A stretch of 64,000 nt of DNA from an uncultured Lachnospiraceae bacterium (GCA_947577185.1 CANPUE010000001.1:207662-271661); one strand, 5' to 3'. Positions 27,216-35,198 are shown, counted from the stretch's first letter. Made by a program: numbers and translations. The notes: generated by a model from the letters alone, not told the origin.

Positions 27216-30023
27216 TCAGATTCCTTTCGTTCTTTCGTTCGCCTTTTTCCCCGCAAATTTGATCTTTAACGGCTGTTTGATCATATTGGGCAGGACATAT
27301 TTCAGTTTGTCCTCCGATTTTACCATCGTCGAACAGCCCGGCAGTTCTCTGTGAAGCGAGATCGCGTCAAACACACATTTTGTCGTGCACACCCCGCAGC
27401 CGATACACTGATTGGGATCAACGACCGATGCGCCGCAGCCCAGACAGCGGGAAGTCTCCGCCTTCACCTGTTCTTCCGTGAGCGTATGGGACATATCGCG
27501 GAACGAACGCGCCTGTGCCTCTTCCGCCTTCTCCGGCCTCTGTCTGTCCGTATTGTCATAGCCGGCGATAAAAACATCTTTTTTGTCAAGCTCTATGAAG
27601 TCTCTCCGGTTCCTGCCGATCGTCAGCGTACAGTGCTCGTGCACGAAACGGTGCAGGGAAATGGCGCCTTCCCGTCCCGCCGCAATCGCATCAATCGCGA
27701 ATTTCGGCCCGGTATAGACATCCCCGCCCGCGAAAATGTCCGGTTCCGCCGTCTGGTACGTCAGCTTATCTGCGATGACACCGCCGTTTTGCCGCAGCTG
27801 TACTTTCGTACCCTTGATGAGATCCCCCCAGGCGATTCCCTGCCCCACACTGAAGATCACATGCGAACAGGATACCGTCATCGTATCATCTTCCTCATAA
27901 AGCGGCGCAAACCGGTGCTTCTCATCATAGACACGCGTACATTTCCTGAAGACAACGCCAACTGCGTGCCCGTTTTCTACCAGGATTTCTTTCGGTCCCC
28001 ATCCGTTATTGATGGCAATGTTCTCTTCGGAAGCTTCCAGAATCTCCTCTCTGCCTGCGGGCATCTCATCCCGGCTTTCCAGACAGAACATGGACACCCT
28101 GCCGTCCGTACAGCGGCCTGCGACTCGCGCCGCGTCGACTGCCACATTGCCGCCGCCCACAACGATCACATCCGCACCGAGCGCAAAGCCTTCTTTTTCT
28201 CCCGCTTCCCGCAGGAAATCCACCGCCGTGTAAACGCCCTGTGCATCCTCTCCGATAATCCCCGGCCTGCGGCCTTCCTGCGCGCCGATCGCAAGATAAA
28301 ATCCTTTGTAACCCTGTTTCCTGAGTTCTTCGATCGTCACGTCTTTGCCGACCTCGATGCCGCACCGGATCTCTACGCCCATCGCTTTGATCACATCAAT
28401 CTCAGCCTCTATCAGATTCTTTTCCAGTTTATAAGAAGGAATCCCATAAGTCAGCATACCGCCGGGTTTCGCGCTCTTTTCAAAAATCGTCGGCCGATAG
28501 CCTTTTTCCGCCAGAAAATACGCGCAGGAAAGTCCTGCGGGGCCCGCTCCGATGATGGCGATTTTCTCGTCAAACCCGCCCTTTAGAGACGGCACGGTCG
28601 GTTTGGGGATATAACGCGTCTCCGCCTGCAGGTCACGTTCCGCGACAAAACGCTTCACCGCGTCGATGGCAACCGCTTCGTCGATCGTCGCGCGGGTACA
28701 TGCATCCTCGCAGCGGCGGTTACAGATCCTGCCGCAGATTGCCGGCAGCGGATTGTCCTTCTTGATCAGCGCCAGCGCCTCCTCATAGCGTCCCTCTTTT
28801 GCAAGTTTCAGATATCCCTGTACTGCAATATGAGCGGGACAGGCGGTTTTGCAGGGCGCGGTTCCCGTATCGTAACAGTTGATCCTGTTCACGTCCCGGT
28901 AATTGTGCGTCCACATATGTTCGCCCCACTTCTGTTCCTGCGGAAGCGGCCTCTTTGGATAAGTCACCTCACTGCCGTCTTTTTTACACAGCTTCTGCCC
29001 AAGCCTGACCGCACCGGCGGGACAGGCCTCCACACACTTGCCGCAGGCTACGCACTTTTCTTTGTCCACCCTTGCGATATAAGCGGAGCGTGACATATTC
29101 GGCGTATTGAAAAGCTGGGAAGTGCGCAGTGCATAACACACATTTACATTACAGTTACAGATCGCAAAGATCTTGTCCGCACCGTCGATGTTCGTGATCT
29201 GGTGCACGAACCCGTTGTCTTCCGCCTGTTTAAAAATAGCGAGCGCTTCCTCTTTCGTAATGTAGCGTCCATCTTTATTCGTCTCTACGACATAATCCGC
29301 CATATCGCCCACCGCGATACACCAGCCCTCCGGATCGTCCGCACATCCCTCATCATGCACAAGACGTGAACGACGGCAGGAACAGGGACTCGCCGCATAT
29401 TTTCCCTCATATTTTGACAGCCAGTAAGAGATATGCTCCAAATCGATGGACTCATTCTCCATCTCGATCGCCTTCTCTACCGGAATGACATGCATCCCAA
29501 TGCCGTTTCCGCCCTCTCCGACAAAAGGCGTCACATGCTCAAGCGGCAGTCTCGACATATGCTCAAAAAAGAGCGTGACCTCCGGATGCGCTTTCACCAC
29601 TTCCGCATTCATGTTAAAAAATTCCCCCGCCCCCGGTACGAACATCGGCAGTACATACTGCTTCTCATGTGCGGGATTTTCCCAGTTATATTCCAGAATA
29701 CCCTTGACAGACATTTTCTGCAGTTTCGCCTCCAGCTTTTTGGCCGGAATTCCTGTGAGTTTCGAGATCTCAGGCAGGGTTTTGGGCTTCCTGACTCCAA
29801 GCTTTAAGGCGATTTCCGCCTCTTCGTCGGTCAGTACCCCTGCGAGTCCCCAATACTCGGGGTCTTCTTTCGTGATCTTTTTGATTCCAAGCTTCTGCGG
29901 AATCCTGTCCGTCATCATCTTCCCGAGCTTTATGATGCTCTCTCTGGCAGGCCCGTCGTCCTGCCCTTTATGTTCCGGATAAACATATTTCGGATATAAG
30001 TCTCTGTCCAGTTTCTTCCCCAT
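27216..30023 (-). CDS. Multidomain Fe-S flavoprotein oxidoreductase (GltD-like core) between hypA and hypB
   Basis: A 935-residue cytoplasmic protein. Order: an N-terminal region (about 1-310) with a winged-helix-like part (LPEISKLTGIPAKKLEAKL) and cysteine groups (SPCSCRRSR, GCADDPEGWC, ICNCNVNVCYA); a ferredoxin pair starting CVACGKCVEACPAGAV; a GltD-type Fe-S part (CKTACPAHI, ICGRICNRRCEDAC); an FAD fold (IAIIGAGPAGLSCAYFLAE); an NAD(P) fold (VIVVGGGNVAVDAARVAG); GGDVYTGPKFAIDAI; and a C-terminal ferredoxin (CLGCG, CIGCGVCTTKCVFDAI). It probably passes electrons between NAD(P)H and Fe-S partners. ATG 30023 follows AAAGGAGG, so the longer frame that overlaps hypB is rejected. The link to nickel maturation is by context only. 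Confidence 0.9.
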   Translation of the reverse strand: MGKKLDRDLYPKYVYPEHKGQDDGPARESIIKLGKMMTDRIPQKLGIKKITKEDPEYWGLAGVLTDEEAEIALKLGVRKPKTLPEISKLTGIPAKKLEAKLQKMSVKGILEYNWENPAHEKQYVLPMFVPGAGEFFNMNAEVVKAHPEVTLFFEHMSRLPLEHVTPFVGEGGNGIGMHVIPVEKAIEMENESIDLEHISYWLSKYEGKYAASPCSCRRSRLVHDEGCADDPEGWCIAVGDMADYVVETNKDGRYITKEEALAIFKQAEDNGFVHQITNIDGADKIFAICNCNVNVCYALRTSQLFNTPNMSRSAYIARVDKEKCVACGKCVEACPAGAVRLGQKLCKKDGSEVTYPKRPLPQEQKWGEHMWTHNYRDVNRINCYDTGTAPCKTACPAHIAVQGYLKLAKEGRYEEALALIKKDNPLPAICGRICNRRCEDACTRATIDEAVAIDAVKRFVAERDLQAETRYIPKPTVPSLKGGFDEKIAIIGAGPAGLSCAYFLAEKGYRPTIFEKSAKPGGMLTYGIPSYKLEKNLIEAEIDVIKAMGVEIRCGIEVGKDVTIEELRKQGYKGFYLAIGAQEGRRPGIIGEDAQGVYTAVDFLREAGEKEGFALGADVIVVGGGNVAVDAARVAGRCTDGRVSMFCLESRDEMPAGREEILEASEENIAINNGWGPKEILVENGHAVGVVFRKCTRVYDEKHRFAPLYEEDDTMTVSCSHVIFSVGQGIAWGDLIKGTKVQLRQNGGVIADKLTYQTAEPDIFAGGDVYTGPKFAIDAIAAGREGAISLHRFVHEHCTLTIGRNRRDFIELDKKDVFIAGYDNTDRQRPEKAEEAQARSFRDMSHTLTEEQVKAETSRCLGCGASVVDPNQCIGCGVCTTKCVFDAISLHRELPGCSTMVKSEDKLKYVLPNMIKQPLKIKFAGKKANERTKGI

Positions 30024-30034
30024 ACTTTCCTCCT

Positions 30035-30703
30035 TTAACCTCTCCACTGCTGTGCTTCTTCTGCCAGCCAGTCCGTCCATTCTTTTATGCCCTCTCCCGT
30101 TTTGGCACAGACAGGAAGGATCACAGCGTTCGGATTACGCCTGTGTATGTACTCCCGGCATTTGTCCAGATCGAAATCAAAATATGGCATAACGTCAATT
30201 TTATTGATCAGTACGACGTCACAGACAGAAAACATCAGAGGATATTTTAACGGCTTGTCATCCCCCTCCGGCACAGACAGAATCATCGCGTTTTTAGACG
30301 CCCCTGTGTCAAACTCCGCAGGGCAGACCAGATTGCCGACATTTTCCAGAATGGCCAGATCGATCCCATCCGTCTGCAGTCCCTCTAACCCCTCTCTGGT
30401 CATTCCGGCATCCAGATGACACATGCCCCCCGTATGAAGCTGGATCACCTTTGCGCCGGAACCTGCTATCGTCCTGGCATCCACATCCGAATCGATATCC
30501 GCCTCCATCACGCCGATCTGAAACCTGTCCCGCAAAGCCTCGATCGTCCGCATCAGCACCGTCGTTTTGCCGGCCCCCGGCGAGGACATGAGGTTGAGCA
30601 GAAATACCCCCTTTTGCCTGAGTTCCTGCCTCAGCGCATCCGCCTGCCTGTCATTATCCGCATAGACGCTTTGTCTGATCTCCAAAATCCTGAATTCTTT
30701 CAT
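30035..30703 (-). CDS. hypB: Nickel-inserting GTPase HypB
   Basis: A GTPase that works with HypA in nickel insertion. The 222-residue protein has P-loop LNLMSSPGAGKTTVLMRT, GVMEADIDSDVDARTI, the metal-site segment HTGGMCHLDA, ILENVGNLVCPAEFD, the switch/guanine motif VLINKID and VCAKTGEG. The N-terminal His-rich or CxxCGC nickel tail of some HypB proteins is absent. ATG 30703 is chosen; the upstream extension lacks a ribosome binding site and runs through the promoter. It is the first gene of the operon. Confidence 0.94.
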   Translation of the reverse strand: MKEFRILEIRQSVYADNDRQADALRQELRQKGVFLLNLMSSPGAGKTTVLMRTIEALRDRFQIGVMEADIDSDVDARTIAGSGAKVIQLHTGGMCHLDAGMTREGLEGLQTDGIDLAILENVGNLVCPAEFDTGASKNAMILSVPEGDDKPLKYPLMFSVCDVVLINKIDVMPYFDFDLDKCREYIHRRNPNAVILPVCAKTGEGIKEWTDWLAEEAQQWRG

Positions 30704-30736
30704 GTAAAACCCGTACCTTTCCCTTTTCTTAATTTT

Positions 30737-30765
30737 ATTATATGCTATCCTGCCGAAATGTACAA
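30737..30765 (-). promoter_or_regulatory. Promoter of hypB-flavoprotein-hypA
   Basis: TTGTAC (30765-30760), a 17-bp spacer and a perfect TATAAT (30742-30737) lie about 35 bp before the hypB start codon. Confidence 0.8.
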
Positions 30766-30941
30766 ACCATTTAATTACTCGGTTGCTTTTGCGTTGGGTT
30801 GTTTTGTTTGATGTTAATACTATAAATCGGCTTTCAGAACACAATAGTGTACAATATTAATGCAGAGGTGTTTCATTGGGAAAATTATAAAAACACAACT
30901 TGTCAACCCGGCGATATAGTGGAATAGATTCAAGATGAATC

Positions 30942-30970
30942 TTGAAATAAGATTATACATATGGTATATT
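30942..30970 (+). promoter_or_regulatory. Promoter of the putative antitoxin RNA
   Basis: TTGAAA (30942-30947), exactly 17 bp, then TATATT (30965-30970). It points rightward into the small RNA that runs towards the toxin gene. Confidence 0.65.
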
Positions 30971-30976
30971 ATAGAT

Positions 30977-31072
30977 ACAAAAGGGAAAGCCAGAGAAGCG
31001 GCTACCCTCAAAAGTTTAAGCTAAACTTTTTATAGTTCGGCCGTCACTATTGCAGTAGTGGCGGCTATTTTC
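30977..31072 (+). ncRNA. Putative antisense antitoxin RNA
   Basis: Predicted from a promoter at 30942-30970 and a strong terminator hairpin at 31039-31065 (10-bp stem, GCCGTCACTA paired with TAGTGGCGGC) followed by TATTTT. It has no convincing reading frame. Its 3' part is complementary to the end of the toxin mRNA, including the toxin stop codon. An inner hairpin AGCC..GGCT near its 5' end resembles one in the toxin leader. The layout is that of RatA/TxpA-like type I systems. The boundaries are estimates. Confidence 0.55.
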
Positions 31073-31157
31073 GTTTTCCCCTGAATATCTGATAGCACAG
31101 ACTCACAAGGGCAACAATGAATATACAAAACTGAAAAAGATCAGAATATGTAATCAT
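31065..31157 (-). CDS. Putative type I toxin, 30-residue hydrophobic peptide
   Basis: A short frame with a very strong ribosome binding site (GAAAGGAGGGCG) and ATG at 31157. The peptide starts MITYSDLFQF, continues with the single membrane helix CIFIVALVSLCYQIF and ends in the basic tail RGKRK. A short N-terminus, one helix and a basic end are typical of holin-like or TxpA/Fst-type membrane toxins. A promoter (TTGATA, 17 bp, TATATT) lies 84 nt upstream of the estimated start site, and the 5' leader can fold. The transcript probably ends at the AAAAGTTTA..TAAACTTTT hairpin (31010-31030), which makes it overlap the convergent RNA. It lies outside the integrated element, on the chromosomal side. 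Toxicity is inferred. Confidence 0.7.
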   Translation of the reverse strand: MITYSDLFQFCIFIVALVSLCYQIFRGKRK

Positions 31158-31247
31158 TGGCAACGCCCTCCTTTCTTTCGTCTGGAGGGTCAGCCCCTCC
31201 GATGATCAGAGGGCAGCCGCCTTGGCTCTCTGGTTTCCCATGTAATT

Positions 31248-31276
31248 AATATATCATATTTTAGCAAATGTATCAA
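31248..31276 (-). promoter_or_regulatory. Promoter of the putative toxin gene
   Basis: TTGATA (31276-31271), exactly 17 bp, then TATATT (31253-31248). The start site would be near 31241. Confidence 0.7.
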
Positions 31277-31334
31277 TGCAATTTCACTCAAACCGCGCTT
31301 TTATATGCTTTTTCAATGATTTGATTCCGGATAA

Positions 31335-31368
31335 CAAAAAAGACCCTGAACAACCAGAGCCTTTTCAG
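31335..31368 (-). terminator. Original terminator of the disrupted tRNA-Thr
   Basis: Just after the displaced tRNA 3' half, GGCTCTG and CAGGGTC (with two G-U pairs) form a stem followed by six T on the minus strand. It is what remains downstream of the broken tRNA gene. Confidence 0.65.
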
Positions 31369-31410
31369 AGCTGCTGACGGGAATCGGACCCGTGACCTCC
31401 GCACTACCAA
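31369..31410 (-). pseudogene. 3' half of the host tRNA-Thr(GGT), cut off by the element
   Basis: Holds anticodon loop TTGGTAG, 3' anticodon stem TGCGG, variable loop AGGTC, the T arm (ACGGG TCCGATT CCCGT), acceptor strand CAGCAGC and T. It cannot fold alone. Joined at the loop to 39633-39596 it gives a perfect 73-nt cloverleaf: acceptor GCTGCTG/CAGCAGC, D stem GCAC/GTGC, anticodon stem TCGCA/TGCGG, anticodon GGT. Confidence 0.93.
31404..31410. repeat. Left attachment core (attL)
   Basis: CTACCAA, the 7-nt anticodon loop of tRNA-Thr(GGT) read on the plus strand. The same 7 bp occur at 39596-39602. A 7-bp core fits the 6-8 bp overlap region of tyrosine integrases. Confidence 0.9.
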
Positions 31411-31531
31411 AAAGCTATAATGCTTTATCTGTGTTATCACGGTTTTGCCTGATGTTGCGTGAAACGCTGTAATTATGCGGAGTTCTTTTCACAGCTTTAC
31501 TTGTCATTGTCCAATTCTCCGTAACTTTAAC

Positions 31532-31549
31532 AACACAACGGTAACACAA
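31532..31549. repeat. Paired AACACAA direct repeats near attL
   Basis: AACACAA at 31532-31538 and 31543-31549, with start points 11 bp apart (one helical turn), about 125 bp inside the left end. The spacing and place suit arm-type integrase sites. This is inference only. Confidence 0.4.
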
Positions 31550-31576
31550 ACTCCACATGCTGTCAAGCGGAATTGA

Positions 31577-31607
31577 AAACAGCCCCAACCACAAGGGCTA
31601 AGGCTGT
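31577..31607 (-). terminator. Terminator of the anchored-protein gene
   Basis: On the minus strand ACAGC..CCC and GGG.GCTGT pair imperfectly, followed by TTTTC, about 10 bp after the stop codon at 31617. Confidence 0.55.
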
Positions 31608-31616
31608 CTTGATTCA

Positions 31617-32159
31617 TTATTGCAATTTGAAGTTTTCACTGGGGAAATATCTCCCGCCACCGCTTGTCTGAATATCCGCTTTGTTATTTGTAATATGTCC
31701 TACCTCTCCGAAATCAACCGTTATCGTTTCCCACAAGCTGTCATAATCTTTCAATTCCAGAATAGCGTCTGTAATGGAGCCGGTTCTGGATAAGGCTAAA
31801 TCTTCCAGAGTAAGGGGAGAGGGGTCTGCATTGCTGAAATCTATATACACACATAAATCTCCGTCTTTCAGCACCACATCTTGAATGGATTCTGTCTTAC
31901 TGCTGATTGCCCCTTGAATGGCTGTCTTTACATCTTCCACGAACTTATCAGCCGATACATCATCTGTTTTCGTTTCCTCTGGTGTCTGGCTTTCCTCCGG
32001 CTCCGCTGTCGTTGCAGGAGGAGTATCGCCTTTGCCCTCGTCCTTGCCTCCACCACTCCCAATAATACCAGCCAACACTACAATGATGATAACCCAGAAC
32101 CACCACTTCTTGTAGAATGGCTTCTTTACAGCGTCCTTTGCTTTCTTTTCTTTTCCCAT
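31617..32159 (-). CDS. Membrane-anchored protein of unknown function (element cargo)
   Basis: A 180-residue protein. A lysine-rich cytoplasmic start (GKEKKAKDAVKKPFYKK) precedes one membrane helix (WWFWVIIIVVLAGIIGSGG). A Pro/Thr/Glu-rich linker and an extracellular domain of about 110 residues follow (DKFVEDVKTAIQGAI, VLKDGDLCVYIDFS, ITVDFGEVGHITNNK). The domain resembles no family I can name with confidence. ATG 32159 is chosen because GGAGG lies 10 bases before it. A promoter with TATAAT (32206-32201) and TGGACT 17 bp upstream precedes it. It is the last gene before attL, a usual cargo place, and is transcribed away from the RHH gene. Confidence 0.75.
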   Translation of the reverse strand: MGKEKKAKDAVKKPFYKKWWFWVIIIVVLAGIIGSGGGKDEGKGDTPPATTAEPEESQTPEETKTDDVSADKFVEDVKTAIQGAISSKTESIQDVVLKDGDLCVYIDFSNADPSPLTLEDLALSRTGSITDAILELKDYDSLWETITVDFGEVGHITNNKADIQTSGGGRYFPSENFKLQ

Positions 32160-32340
32160 AGTCAACTGACCTCCGTTTTCGCATTATTTTGACAAAATAC
32201 ATTATACTCCGTCACAACGCAAAAGTCCATTGCAATTTTATATCACTTTTGCATTGAATATCATTTCAATTTGTGTCATATACTGCCAATAGCAACTCAC
32301 ATTATAATGTATTCAAAATGTATGGAGGTATTTTGAGACT

Positions 32341-32523
32341 ATGGAAAAATTCGTTGTAGTACCAAAGGAAGACAAAGCCGTAACCATGACTATCCGCATA
32401 GACCGAGCATTACAAGAAGCATATAACGAACTCTCTGCAAAAACCAACCGTTCACGAAACGAACTGATTGGAATGGCTTTGCAATATGCCCTTGACAACA
32501 TGGAGATTAAGGGCAAGGAATAA
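32341..32523 (+). CDS. Ribbon-helix-helix DNA-binding protein
   Basis: A 60-residue protein with the RHH/CopG pattern: a beta strand AVTMTIRIDRAL, helix EAYNELSAKTN, turn and helix RSRNELIGMALQYALDNM. GGAGG lies well before the ATG. It is the only plus-strand gene in the element, divergent from the anchored-protein gene and convergent with the integrase gene. Likely a small repressor; its target is unknown. Confidence 0.82.
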   Translation: MEKFVVVPKEDKAVTMTIRIDRALQEAYNELSAKTNRSRNELIGMALQYALDNMEIKGKE

Positions 32524-32534
32524 AACAACAAATA

Positions 32535-32563
32535 AGAGCCGTTGGATTGTGTCCTCTGGCTCT
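32535..32563 (-). terminator. Hairpin between RHH and integrase genes
   Basis: AGAGCC and GGCTCT enclose a 17-nt loop between convergent genes. T-rich sequence (TTATTTGTTGTTTT) follows on the minus strand after the integrase gene. Confidence 0.5.
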
Positions 32564-32571
32564 CACTTGTC

Positions 32572-33888
32572 CTATGCCTGCTTACGTTTGTTATTCATCA
32601 AGAAATCATTCAGCTTGTTGGCGGCTTCTGTATTCTGACCCTCAAACGAGTGAGCATATATATCCATTGTTGTAGAACTTTTCGCATGACCTAAAATCTT
32701 GCTTATATCAATGATATTCACTTCCAGATAATTCAGCAGAGTAGCACATGAATGCCGTAACCCATGCAAGGGTATCTCTGGTAACGCTTCTAACTGCTGT
32801 TTCTTCGCTTCTTCGGGGTTTTCCCTCACCCATTCGTTATACCGCCTTATATGACGCTTATACGCTTGATATGGAGTGGAGCGCCCCATCAGCTTGCCAT
32901 CATCTTGTATGAACAGATTTCCGTCCCCTTGCCATGCTGTACCTAATTGCAGACGATATTCGTTATATTGACGCTTATATTGTTTCAACAAGGGAATTAG
33001 CAAATCTGGCATACCCACTGTGCGAACAGAAGTTTTTGTTTTCGGTTTCTTGATAACCGCTCCTTCCTCTCCCTTGCCTACTGACTTTGAAATACTGATT
33101 GTTTTATTTTCAAAATCAATATCGTTCCAGTGTAAAGCAAGCGTTTCTCCTTTTCGTAAACCACAATATAACGAGATAGTATAGAACACTTTTAACTGCA
33201 ACGGCAATTTCCTTGATTCCGTATAATCTGCTACAAGATAAGGCTTGCCAGTATCGTCTATCCGTTCATGCCCCCGAATAATCGTCTCAAACTCCATATC
33301 TAATGTCTTTAGGAACATTATCGACTGTTCTGGAGTAAAATATTTCAATGTTGTTTCTTCGTCCTTGTTTTTTGCCAGTTTCGCGTCTCTGCAAGGATTG
33401 ACTTGTATCATCTGCCACCGCACCGCAGTACGAAACATACCGCTTAAAACATTCTTCACTTTCTGGATTGAACCATTTGCAAGGTTGCCGACCAACGATT
33501 TATAAAATTCCTCAATCACTGGCGGCTTTATCCTTGCCACCTTATATTGTCCGAGAGCCGGAACAATCTTGTTATTAACAATCTGCACATAACCAATATA
33601 TGTAGAATATGCTAATTCCTCTTTTCGGGATTCTAACCACTTCTCGGCGAAGTCTGCAAAGGACATTTCCTCGCCCTCATAGCTTTCGCCATTCTTCAAT
33701 TTGTCTTCCCATTCGATAGCATACTTTTTCGCTTCTTTTTCCTGCTGTTTCATGGAAGCATTCTGATTAGGCTTGAACGTGATAACCTTATCTTTACGTT
33801 TGCCAGTTTCCTTGTCATACCATAATGACACTTGTATACGATAGACGACCTCGCCATTCTTTTTCTCTTTTCTCTGTAAGGATGCCAT
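32572..33888 (-). CDS. int: Tyrosine recombinase / integrase
   Basis: A 438-residue site-specific recombinase. N-terminal arm-binding part (KEKKNGEVVYRIQVSLWYDKETGKRK), SAM-like core-binding domain (FADFAEKWLESRKEELAYSTY to about 190), and a catalytic domain with the Arg in YCGLRKGETLALHWNDIDF, HGLRHSCATLL (HxxR), GHAKSSTTMDIYAH (final His region and Tyr nucleophile). This is the Tn916/phage-type integrase that would cut the tRNA anticodon loop. Its ATG follows the serine recombinase stop directly (TAAATG), with AAAGAGG upstream. Active-site residues look complete. Confidence 0.95.
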   Translation of the reverse strand: MASLQRKEKKNGEVVYRIQVSLWYDKETGKRKDKVITFKPNQNASMKQQEKEAKKYAIEWEDKLKNGESYEGEEMSFADFAEKWLESRKEELAYSTYIGYVQIVNNKIVPALGQYKVARIKPPVIEEFYKSLVGNLANGSIQKVKNVLSGMFRTAVRWQMIQVNPCRDAKLAKNKDEETTLKYFTPEQSIMFLKTLDMEFETIIRGHERIDDTGKPYLVADYTESRKLPLQLKVFYTISLYCGLRKGETLALHWNDIDFENKTISISKSVGKGEEGAVIKKPKTKTSVRTVGMPDLLIPLLKQYKRQYNEYRLQLGTAWQGDGNLFIQDDGKLMGRSTPYQAYKRHIRRYNEWVRENPEEAKKQQLEALPEIPLHGLRHSCATLLNYLEVNIIDISKILGHAKSSTTMDIYAHSFEGQNTEAANKLNDFLMNNKRKQA

Positions 33889-34533
33889 TTAATCAACCTC
33901 TTTCTTTAACAACCCCTTGTAACGATAGAAAGTAGCCTTGTTCATCTGCAATTCTCTCATCAACTCAAAGGGTCTTTTTTCTCCACGCTCCACCGCTTGA
34001 TACCTCTTAGCAAATTCGTTTAGGGGCATTACACGAGGACGACCGTAATCACTCCATTCCCCTCTTGCTTTCTTTGCTTCGATTCCCTCACGCTGTCGCT
34101 TTTCCTTTTTTTCTAATTCAGCTTGCGCCATACTTGCGTACAACTCAATCATCATATTATTGATTGTTTCCAACATCATTTTTGCCATTGAATTTTCCAA
34201 ATCCTCAATCGGAAGTAGGGTAGTAGGCAGTTCTAAAACCATGACACGGATATTATTGTCCTGATAGAACCGTAATTCGTTCAACGTGGCTTTTTTATTT
34301 CTCCCCAGTCTGTCAAGCTCCGTTACGATTAACGTATCGCCACTTTCGAGGATTTCTTCTTTTAACATCTGATAGCGGGGGCGGTTGAAATTCTTGCCCG
34401 TCTGCTGGTCTGTATACACCTTGCTTTTATACAACTCAATTTCATGCTCTGCACAATACTTTGTAATCTCTGCAATACCTCTATCAAGGTGTTGGTCTGT
34501 TGTACTTGTCCTATGATAAGCAACTGTTTTCAT
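33889..34533 (-). CDS. Serine recombinase of the resolvase/invertase family
   Basis: A 214-residue protein. The catalytic N-terminal domain has MKTVAYHRTSTTDQHLDRG (catalytic Ser in RTST), VTELDRLGRNKKATLNEL and the long helix EKKEKRQREGIEAKKARGEW. The C-terminal HTH (FELMRELQMNKATFYRYKG) is Hin/Tn3-resolvase-like. ATG 34533 follows AAGGAG; the longer frame has no ribosome binding site. It is directly followed by the integrase gene. It may resolve multimers of a circular form, or invert or regulate DNA. No inverted gix/res-like pair was recognised. Confidence 0.9.
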   Translation of the reverse strand: MKTVAYHRTSTTDQHLDRGIAEITKYCAEHEIELYKSKVYTDQQTGKNFNRPRYQMLKEEILESGDTLIVTELDRLGRNKKATLNELRFYQDNNIRVMVLELPTTLLPIEDLENSMAKMMLETINNMMIELYASMAQAELEKKEKRQREGIEAKKARGEWSDYGRPRVMPLNEFAKRYQAVERGEKRPFELMRELQMNKATFYRYKGLLKKEVD

Positions 34534-34561
34534 CTTGAAAGCTCCTTTTCTTATGTTCTCA

Positions 34562-34777
34562 TTACTCTTGGATATAGAATTCACAGCCACCGCCACACAA
34601 TACGCTTTTTGGCTTGGTGTGGTTCGGAAACTGTTCACAGCTACTTGTATTACCGAGGATCACATCATCAGCCATACGCAATAGACAATCTCTGCAAATC
34701 AAATCATTATTTGTCGTTCTGATAATTGCCCGCTGTTCGCTTTCCAGTTTCCTTTTGTCTGCTTCACTCATTCTCAT
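34562..34777 (-). CDS. Small cysteine-rich protein, unknown
   Basis: A 71-residue protein beginning MRMSEADKRKLESEQRAI. Cysteines in CRDC, a single Cys in SSCEQF and two near the end (CGGGC) suggest a zinc-binding fold. ATG 34777 is chosen since AGAGGGA lies 6 bases before it. It sits in the element's minus-strand gene row. No function can be assigned. Confidence 0.65.
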   Translation of the reverse strand: MRMSEADKRKLESEQRAIIRTTNNDLICRDCLLRMADDVILGNTSSCEQFPNHTKPKSVLCGGGCEFYIQE

Positions 34778-34794
34778 TCGCAATCCCTCTAATC

Positions 34795-35022
34795 TTAGAA
34801 TTCAACCTTGATATAAGATACACCGTCCAGACTATTCAAGCCGTTTTCAAAGATGTCATCAGTCATCATTACGAAATACAGAGCCGTAACTCTCTCTAAC
34901 ATCTTTTCTGTAAACATTTCGTAGGGGAACATCTTTTCTCTACCGAAGTCGGCGAACATACAACCATACCCCTTATTTTCCATGTCTTCAATTTTGCGTT
35001 CTAGCAACTCAACCCTTGACAT
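34795..35022 (-). CDS. Small element protein, unknown
   Basis: A 75-residue protein starting MSRVELLERKIEDMENKGYG, with a short helical start and an aromatic-rich middle (ADFGREKMFPYEMFTEKM). AAAGGAGG lies 9 bases before ATG 35022. It is followed after 17 bp by the Cys-rich gene. No family is recognised. Confidence 0.65.
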   Translation of the reverse strand: MSRVELLERKIEDMENKGYGCMFADFGREKMFPYEMFTEKMLERVTALYFVMMTDDIFENGLNSLDGVSYIKVEF

Positions 35023-35198
35023 ACTTGGCAACCTCCTTTTCCTAAAGACTATCGAACATTTGTTCTGTTCTTGATTATATCTTCTCCAATTAGTCTTAAA
35101 AAGTCAACAGCCAATTCCAAGAATACTTAAAAATAATTTCGCAAAGATTTTAAGTCTTTTTTCGCCGTTGTCTGGACGGTCTTACAAAGTACACATTT

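Noticed and set aside
30704..30844. Longer hypB start with about 47 extra residues.
   Set aside because: The added part covers the TTGTAC-N17-TATAAT promoter and has no ribosome binding site.
31361..31371. The 11-bp sequence TTTTCAGAGCT also occurs at both the displaced tRNA 3' half and the intact tRNA 3' end (39482-39492), and could be taken for the attachment repeat.
   Set aside because: Joining flanks there does not rebuild any complete tRNA, since the acceptor strands do not match. The CTACCAA core rebuilds a perfect 73-nt tRNA-Thr. The 11 bp are shared simply because both are tRNA-Thr 3' ends.
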